Assembly (NCBI GenBank): GCA_003259005.1
Contig: QLII01000001.1
Location: 2,248,501-2,312,500, forward strand
Length of the DNA stretch: 64,000 nt
Direction: 5' to 3'
Source of the DNA: Spirosoma telluris
GTDB taxonomy: Bacteria > Bacteroidota > Bacteroidia > Cytophagales > Spirosomataceae
Shown: one piece after another, positions 58,397 through 64,000 of the stretch
How positions within the stretch are numbered: the stretch's first letter is position 1
Layout: each line of letters starts with the position of its first letter
Notes under the pieces: model-generated
What the model was told of the DNA's origin: nothing
Database searches by the model: none
What the model saw: the letters and a program-made list of their open reading frames with translations, nothing else
Translations under genes and position numbers: made by a program

Positions 58397-58998
58397 ATGG
58401 CAAAAGTTGATGTCGATTACCGGCTTCCCATTGCCGAAATTGGGCCGTTGCTCTGCAAATTAATTAACGAGACCGTTCCCGATAAAGCAGAACTTGCGCC
58501 AGAAGAACTGGATCGAATGGAAACAGAGGTAAATATTGCCGCTCAGGCTAGTGCCTTCCAATTTAGATTCTCTGGATTCTATCGTATCTGATTGTCAAGA
58601 CAATAGAATCAGAAGAATTTATAGAAACAATAGAATCTATTTTGCCAAAGCACTAGTGCCTTCGATCCAGGTATTATTAAGATGGAGAAGTTGCCCCACT
58701 CACTTGTCCGGAATGTAATGGCGCATTGATTAGCATTAACGAAGGGAAACTTATTCCATATCGCTGCTATACGGGCCACGCCTACACGGCGAGTTCGCTA
58801 TTGGCAAAAACGACTAAAGTTGTTGAAGAATCTTCTGGAAAGCCATTCGAAGTTTGGCAGAAGCTGTCATTCTACATTCTACTCGAACAATCAAGTAAGC
58901 AGTTTGCTGAGGGTGGCAACAAACTAGCCGCTAAGCAATTTTTAGAAAAGCATAGGAAATGCGCGAAAGGGCAAAAAAACGCACGAGTTCGTTTTTAA
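58397..58998 (+). pseudogene. CheB C-terminal remnant interrupted by a palindromic element
   Basis: The sequence matches only the end of stand-alone CheB proteins. VDVDYRLPIAEIGPLLCKLI resembles the last part of the catalytic domain (VDYxLPxxEIAPLL), and the part after 58660 has CPECNGAL, YRCYTGHAYTASSLL and a helical tail. The catalytic Ser and His regions are absent upstream, where the gene on the other strand begins 100 bases away. A CTAG-bounded repeat (58548-58656) interrupts the reading frame. Deleting 105 bases (one 11-base repeat plus the element) restores an in-frame join at ASAF-DPGII. One base is also missing near 58704 before CPEC. It is a dead gene, possibly left when CheB was duplicated into the fusion gene. 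Confidence 0.8.
58548..58656. repeat. CTAG-bounded GATTCT palindromic element inside the CheB remnant
   Basis: Flanked by CTAGTGCCTTC at 58548-58558 and 58653-58663. The inside has TAGATTCTCTGGATTCTATC on the left and AATAGAATCTATTTTG on the right, with diverged arms. The 105-base offset keeps the host reading frame. The direct repeat may be a target-site duplication of CTAG or longer. Confidence 0.85.
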
Positions 58999-59039
58999 AC
59001 AGGTGCAGATGAGAAGACGGCGATAATCAAACCACAAGG

Positions 59040-59561
59040 CTAGGCCTGTAACTGGCCAAGTTTTTTCTGGGCTACTTGCTGACCATCCTTCGCCCGATTA
59101 ATATAGCCTCGGTATGTAGTTAGGGTTGACTCGTAGTGATTAAGGAGGTTTGTTCGGTTTGGTTCAAGTCTACTAACCTGCCCAGCCCGTTCACGAAGTT
59201 GCTCAAACCGGTCGATTACTAATGCAAACTGAGCGATTCTATCGTCATAAATCTTAATCTGCTTACAGATTAGTTCGATCTGCCACGTATTTTCTGGCCT
59301 TGTCGAACGCATGGGTTCTTTTAAAATGGTCTGCCATTGCACTTCCAGTTGGTGAATCGAATTGGTGAAAATTTCTCCATCGAATGCTTCGACAGGAAGT
59401 TCCGTAAGAACTCCTTCCTCAATAAGCTGTGCTTTAAGAATTTTATCTCCCTTCAATGCAATCGTACTCAATACATCCAGAGCCACTTCCAGCTCAGACA
59501 ATTGATACCAAAACTCTTTGAGCCTGGCCTGTTGATCTATAGCAGTAAATGCAAGAATCAT
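59040..59561 (-). CDS. Hypothetical helical protein
   Basis: I do not recognise this 173-aa protein. It has no signal peptide or membrane segment. It is helical throughout, with charged heptad-like stretches (QLSELEVALDVLSTIALKGD, AQFALVIDRFEQLRERAG, YRGYINRAKDGQQVAQKKLGQL) and several conserved-looking W/F positions. The codon usage looks like that of its neighbours, and the start at 59561 leaves no upstream alternative. It lies alone between the CheB remnant and a long intergenic region. It may be a small structural or toxin-antitoxin-unrelated protein; nothing supports a specific role. Confidence 0.55.
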   Translation of the reverse strand: MILAFTAIDQQARLKEFWYQLSELEVALDVLSTIALKGDKILKAQLIEEGVLTELPVEAFDGEIFTNSIHQLEVQWQTILKEPMRSTRPENTWQIELICKQIKIYDDRIAQFALVIDRFEQLRERAGQVSRLEPNRTNLLNHYESTLTTYRGYINRAKDGQQVAQKKLGQLQA

Positions 59562-60569
59562 AATGAATGTCTTTTAGGTGAATTTAGAAACTGACTGTTC
59601 AGCTATAGCAGTGGCCTAAACAGGCTTAGGAAGTACGTATTGGTAACCAACTTTGTAATTTCGGGAAAGTTCTAAAAACTTTTCTAAAATTGATTCACAG
59701 CTACCTAAACCACTAGTGCTTTAGCAAAATAGATTCTCGGGCCGCCCGCTCGGTAGTTTCTGTTGATTCTATAGGCTCTGATAATCACCATTATAGCATC
59801 AAAAGAATCTAGTAGAATCAAAAGAATCTAGTTTGGTCAGGCACTAGGCCAAATGAACGTTTGTCGTGACTTGTTATAATGGCAAACGCTCAGCTCCGAT
59901 GCCTGAAATTAACCCTTTAATAACTGTCCACTATATTTAGTCATACGCACAACTTCTCCAATCATATACCAAAGTCACAAGGGTTTCTTGGGAATGTATT
60001 ACGACCCCGTTTATCTTCTATAATACATGTATCTATTGAATCACTTAACGTTCAACCTTGGACTAAAAATGCAGGAAAATCACATTGAATTACGTCTGAC
60101 TGAACTCAGACCATATCAGTGTAACAGCAACTGGCATTATAATTAGTTAACGCCTTGATCAACTGCACCCGCTGCCGGACGCAACGGCTGGTTGCCATTG
60201 TATGTAATACTGTGAATATGCCATTCTTTTGATTTTGTACAATTATCGCTAATTCCTTTACCCAGTCTACACGTAACAAATTGAGTGCTTTTGAGCCTGT
60301 CTACTGGGCAACTCGCCGGGCCGCCGATCAGGCAATGATTCAAAGTAAGCCTTTAAGCAGTTTGAGTTGTTTTACTGGTAGAATCGGCTTGGTAGCACAT
60401 TGGCGACGGCATCGCAGTGGCGCACCACCCATATCTGTGGCGTACTTCCCCACAAAACTACCTACCCAATGTGGGGTCGCTCCCCAGTAATGGCCTGGCT
60501 GGCCAGATTTTTTTGTTCACTTTAGGTCTGTAATACAGTCTAAGTAATGAGTTTAATCAGCCAACGCCT
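59562..60569. other. Long intergenic region with one palindromic element
   Basis: About 1 kb without a convincing gene. The CTAG-bounded element at 59713-59847 accounts for the middle left. The part from 59848 to 60569 has only short open frames and no clear promoter for the acyltransferase gene. GGCTGGCCAGATTTTTTTG near 60495-60512 is a weak hairpin plus T run and could be a terminator remnant. Confidence 0.6.
59713..59847. repeat. CTAG-bounded GATTCT element, copy with an extra G/C-rich insert
   Basis: CTAG at 59713-59716 and 59844-59847 bound the unit. The left end AGTGCTTTAGCAAAATAGATTCT matches 37355-type elements in reverse orientation (TTTTAGCAAAGCACTAG). The left arm is broken by CGGGCCGCCCGCTCGGTAG, and the right arm has AAAGAATCTAGTAGAATCAAAAGAATCTAG. 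It is a decayed copy. Confidence 0.75.
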
Positions 60570-61664
60570 ATGCTATCAAAAACCATTACTGCCTTCACTT
60601 CACCTGTAACGAGCCAAAATCCACAGGAGTCAATAGGAGCGTCAGCCAAAATCGACACAAAAAAACGGTTGGACGTGCTAGACTATCTGAAAGGAGTGTC
60701 CATTGTTTCTATCATACTATTGCACAGTTTTCAATTAGTAGATTTACCGCCACTGGGAAAAATCCTGATCCAATTCGGGGGAACGGGCATTCACGTTTTT
60801 ATTTTTGTCTCCGGATTTGGCCTCTACCTTTCTCATTTATCTAAACCTTTATCCTTTCGGCCTTTTATCAAAAAACGGTTCCTAAAGATTTATATTCCAG
60901 TGATTTTAAGTGTTTCTATTATTGCTTTAACCAGTCTGTTTGTTCCGCTTTATGTCTCTTCACTTTACGCTTATTTAGGCCATATATTCCTCTATAAAAT
61001 GTTTGATGAGCATATTATGGGCAGTTATGGCTACCACTTCTGGTTTATTTCACTAATCCTTTGTTTATACTTGGCTTTTTTACCAATTGTAAAAACCAAA
61101 GACAGGCTTCCAGGGCATCTATTTATTGTTTTATCCTTTGTGATTAGTCTATCCTGGAGCGCATTGGTGATTAGTACAGGGAAGGAAAAAATCCGAATCT
61201 GGAACAGCTTTTTTTTGCAATATTTATGGGAATTTTGTTTGGGTATTTACCTGGCCGATCTGTACAAAAAGAAAAATAGCGCTTTCTGGGACCAGAAATC
61301 GATTACGCTATTGATGGCATCTGTAGTTGCGCTAATTTTATATGCCTTATTACCACCCAAATTTGGTTCGGTTGGCAAGGTCTTAAACGATATCCCGGCG
61401 CTGGTCGGTTATATAGGCCTCGCAATTTTTGTGTATAATGCTAACCTACCTTTAGTTAACCAGTTTTTCACTTATACGGGTACGATTTCGTTTGCGCTGT
61501 ATTTGTTCCATATGTTCTTTCTGCAAATAGCGACCTATATCAAGGTCCAATTCCAGATGGAGTTTAATTTGCTGACAGTGATAATCGCCTTTTCAGTTAA
61601 TTATTTAATTTCAATTTATGTCCATGCCCTTTTACTAAGGCTCTATAAAGTCCTTAAGGTGTAA
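60570..61664 (+). CDS. Acyltransferase 3 (OafA/NodX-like) membrane protein
   Basis: A 364-aa integral membrane acyltransferase. After a 30-residue Ser/Thr-rich N-terminal tail comes LDVLDYLKGVSIVSIILLHSF with the family's catalytic His, then GTGIHVFIFVSGFGLYL with the RxxR-like KKRFLKIYIPVI. About 9-10 transmembrane helices follow, ending FALYLFHMFFLQIATYI and VNYLISIYVHALLLRLY. Proteins of this family transfer acetyl or other acyl groups to sugars of surface polysaccharides or lipids. It stands alone and has no surface-sugar gene nearby, so the acceptor is unknown. Confidence 0.9.
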   Translation: MLSKTITAFTSPVTSQNPQESIGASAKIDTKKRLDVLDYLKGVSIVSIILLHSFQLVDLPPLGKILIQFGGTGIHVFIFVSGFGLYLSHLSKPLSFRPFIKKRFLKIYIPVILSVSIIALTSLFVPLYVSSLYAYLGHIFLYKMFDEHIMGSYGYHFWFISLILCLYLAFLPIVKTKDRLPGHLFIVLSFVISLSWSALVISTGKEKIRIWNSFFLQYLWEFCLGIYLADLYKKKNSAFWDQKSITLLMASVVALILYALLPPKFGSVGKVLNDIPALVGYIGLAIFVYNANLPLVNQFFTYTGTISFALYLFHMFFLQIATYIKVQFQMEFNLLTVIIAFSVNYLISIYVHALLLRLYKVLKV

Positions 61665-61746
61665 AGCGGCTCCCAAAGTCAACGGCAAAACTTATCCCTG
61701 CTTCATGACTGGTGCTAATCCAGCAGTTCTTGTTGCAAAAGGGTGT

Positions 61747-61791
61747 CTTTACCATCAGTGAATTAATAATTAAAATTCACTGATGGTAAAG
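61747..61791. terminator. 18-bp perfect hairpin after the acyltransferase gene
   Basis: CTTTACCATCAGTGAATT and AATTCACTGATGGTAAAG are exact complements around AATAATTAA. It lies about 80 bases after the acyltransferase stop. No T run follows, so it may be a repeat as much as a terminator. Confidence 0.7.
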
Positions 61792-62331
61792 CCTGAAAAA
61801 CGGCAGGGCCGCCCGTCCGGGCCAAATGAAAATAGGTTGCCCCAAAAAACCGCTAATCGAGTATCCTGTATAACTACTGGATTGCTGCTGGCCGCTCAGC
61901 GGAGCGGTACAATACGGGGTAGTTGCAGCATCGGCAGACCGTCAACAATCCGGGGATAGGTTTCGCTAGTCAGTGGTATTTCCTTAACTATGGGAGCCTA
62001 TAAGGCTACTTTATAGCCATTACTTCGGATATGCATCTGGTTAAGTCGCTCGGCTACTTCCACGGTTCGCCATCTTAGCGAGGGTCCAAATTCAGCCATC
62101 AATATTAGGCCTTCTTATTAGGTAAACGTGCTATTTTAGGGAATATTGCCAAAATAGATAATTAGTTAATTAATTGACTATCAAATAGTTATTTCGCAAT
62201 AAGTTGCCTTATATTCACAGCCTGAATTAATCCTCTACGCCCTTTTATGCGCCACTAAAAAGCAGGCAATAACCATTTTATAAAAGCGAAATGATTAACC
62301 AGTATCTACGGTTCATTTTTAAGCATAGCCA
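61792..62331. other. Intergenic region before the helicase gene
   Basis: About 540 bases without a recognisable gene. A minus-strand frame of roughly 30 residues (about 62006-62100; contains VAERLNQM) might be a remnant of a longer gene, but is too short to assign. The part just before 62332 is AT-rich and could hold the helicase promoter. Confidence 0.5.
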
Positions 62332-64000
62332 ATGAGTAACATATCAGAACAGGAAGAAAGAGAATTCCTTGCTGAGATCAAGGAAAAACTTATGTTGGCC
62401 ATCAGGCGTATCGATGACGCCGTAAAGCAGTTTTCCGGCGAGCTCAGAGAGAAAAAGCAATATATCCATGAACATCAGTCGGGCATGGATGAAGCCGATA
62501 TGGTGGCTGCGGGCCAATCCATTAACCGGATGGCGTTTACAGGTGAAGCCGCCGTAGCCAGAAAACAGAAGCTGATTAAGCTTGGGCAATCCCCTTACTT
62601 TGGCCGCATTGATTTCATCCCCAAGGGTAGTGAGCGGTCGATGGTGTACATTGGCATCTATTCCTTCGCCAACCCAGGGCAGCGTATGAATTTAATTTAT
62701 GATTGGCGGGCACCGATCTCCTCATTGTTCTATGACTTCGAGCTGGGCGAAGCATCCTACCCAACACCTTCGGGAAACATTCATGGAAACATCGCCTTGA
62801 AACGTCAATACAAAATCAGAGACGGCCACCTGGAGTTCATGATCGAAAACGATGTAAACATTCACGACGACATTCTTCAAAAAGAGCTTGCCAACTCATC
62901 TGACGACAAGATGAAGAACATTGTCGCGACCATTCAACGAGATCAGAATGCGGTTATCCGAAACGAAACGGCTCCGGTAATGGTCATTCAGGGAGTGGCT
63001 GGCTCGGGTAAAACATCGATTGCCTTACATCGAATTGCCTTCTTGTTATACCGCTTCAGAGATAGCATCGCGGCAAAAGACATTCTCATTATTTCACCCA
63101 ACAAAGTATTTGCTGATTACATTTCCAACGTCTTACCCGAGCTTGGAGAGGAACACATTCCGGAACGGGGCATGGACGAGCTGGCCAATGACTTACTGGA
63201 AAAAAAATACAGGTTCCAGACGTTCTTCGAGCAGGTAGCTACATTGCTGGATGGAAAAGATCTGGCTTTCATTGAACGCATACGCTTCAAATCCTCGGTT
63301 GACTTTCTCAGCAAGCTGAATCAATACCTGATTTATATTGAGAATAATTACTTCAGGGTTAGCCAGCTCCAGGTTGGCCAAACCCTAGTCCCTGCTTCGT
63401 TTATTCTTGAGAAGTTCATGGCCTACCACCGGGTTCCTATCTTAAAACGATTCCCGCTGGTCGTCAAAGAGATTCAGTCGTATGTGAGCCTTAAAGGCCA
63501 TAAGCTTAGCGGGCAGCAGAAAGCAAAAATTTGGGAAGCTGTTCCACACATGTTTAGGTTTGGCAATGTACTAGACCTCTACACGGATTTTTACCGCTGG
63601 ATTGGTAAACCTGAGCTTTTCAGGATCGACCACCGCCTGACCCTAGAATACGCCGATGTGTTTGCCTTGATTTACTTCCGGATACGCCTGGAAGGTCTCA
63701 CCACCTATACACATGTAAAGCACTTGCTGGTGGACGAGATGCAGGATTATACGCCGGTTCACTATGCCGTCTTGTCAAAATTGTTCCTGTGCCGAAAGAC
63801 TATTTTGGGCGATGTAAGCCAGACAGTTAATCCATACAGTGCTTCCTCAGCCGAAACGATTGAGGGCGTGTTTCCTCAAGCCTATGTGGTCAGACTGTAT
63901 CGAAGCTACCGATCAACCCTGGAAATTACGGCTTTTGCCCAGCGTATCATACCCAACTCTGCTATTATTCCAATGGAAAGGCATGGTCAGGAACCCATAG
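62332..64000 (+). CDS. HelD-like UvrD/Rep-family helicase (3' partial)
   Basis: The first 556 codons are open from ATG 62332 to the window edge. An N-terminal coiled-coil region (EREFLAEIKEKLMLAIRRID, about 1-60) is followed by FGRIDF and YIGIYSF, YDWRAPISSLFYD, VMVIQGVAGSGKTSIALHRIAFLLY (Walker A, residues about 217-240) and HLLVDEMQDYTPVHY (Walker B). Next come ILGDVSQTVNPY and YRSYRST with the arginine motif. This is the layout of HelD proteins, which free stalled RNA polymerase from DNA. It differs from UvrD in the N-terminal arm and in the long insertion between motifs. The C-terminal helicase lobe lies outside the window. Confidence 0.9.
   Translation, partial: MSNISEQEEREFLAEIKEKLMLAIRRIDDAVKQFSGELREKKQYIHEHQSGMDEADMVAAGQSINRMAFTGEAAVARKQKLIKLGQSPYFGRIDFIPKGSERSMVYIGIYSFANPGQRMNLIYDWRAPISSLFYDFELGEASYPTPSGNIHGNIALKRQYKIRDGHLEFMIENDVNIHDDILQKELANSSDDKMKNIVATIQRDQNAVIRNETAPVMVIQGVAGSGKTSIALHRIAFLLYRFRDSIAAKDILIISPNKVFADYISNVLPELGEEHIPERGMDELANDLLEKKYRFQTFFEQVATLLDGKDLAFIERIRFKSSVDFLSKLNQYLIYIENNYFRVSQLQVGQTLVPASFILEKFMAYHRVPILKRFPLVVKEIQSYVSLKGHKLSGQQKAKIWEAVPHMFRFGNVLDLYTDFYRWIGKPELFRIDHRLTLEYADVFALIYFRIRLEGLTTYTHVKHLLVDEMQDYTPVHYAVLSKLFLCRKTILGDVSQTVNPYSASSAETIEGVFPQAYVVRLYRSYRSTLEITAFAQRIIPNSAIIPMERHGQEPI

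Noticed and set aside
59848..60569. Small hypothetical genes in the long intergenic region
   Set aside because: The open frames are short, overlap on both strands and have no start context or family likeness.
61792..62331. Transposase remnant on the minus strand
   Set aside because: Only about 30 residues are open and no transposase motif can be read.

Overview
The window looks like a chromosomal segment of a member of the Bacteroidota, most probably a Spirosoma-like member of the Cytophagales. The basis is two SusC/SusD-type glycan uptake loci, DUF3826, DUF892 and NIPSNAP proteins, multi-PAS kinases of the type common in that group, no obvious Shine-Dalgarno sequences, and one TTG-N17-TAnnTTTG promoter. 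No rRNA, tRNA, phage, CRISPR array or intact insertion sequence was seen.
Layout. Positions 1-15100 (plus strand) form a polysaccharide utilisation locus: SusD (5' part outside the window), GH140-like, GH43-like and GH2 glycosidases, a beta-helix GH141-like enzyme with a mutarotase-like tail, a Gfo/Idh dehydrogenase, a sodium/solute symporter and a GH95. The combination resembles enzymes that take apart rhamnogalacturonan II. Positions 15280-25545 hold housekeeping and regulatory genes: UPF0303, NIPSNAP, an ECF sigma factor, a large PAS histidine kinase, YtxH, DoxX, an AraC regulator, two SDRs and a Crp/Fnr regulator flanked by two matching palindromes. Positions 25670-37238 form a second glycan locus: SusD, SusC, DUF3826, AraC, a DHDPS-like aldolase, a symporter and an (alpha/alpha)6-type glycosidase. 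Positions 37493-54124 hold repair (ogt, SRAP), cysteine synthesis (cysE, cysK), a TonB receptor, TetR/NmrA, a methyltransferase, peroxiredoxin, ROK kinase, an ECF sigma factor with a membrane partner, and a flavin oxidase. Positions 54331-58998 are a signalling block: a lone receiver, a CheB-CheR-PAS protein and a broken CheB tail. The right end has an acyltransferase and a HelD-like helicase cut by the window edge.
Two features dominate. First, at least 17 genes are split by about 25 frame breaks. Nearly all are explained by one missing base, usually in a G or C run, so they are most likely consensus errors rather than true pseudogenes. I therefore annotate whole genes across the breaks. Second, most gene junctions carry a long, often near-perfect inverted repeat. 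Several families recur. One family sits at CTAG sites and has arms built from 9-bp GATTCTNNN units; a copy interrupts the CheB remnant. Other palindromes lie inside coding sequence, including the signal-peptide regions of the GH43 and GH95 genes.
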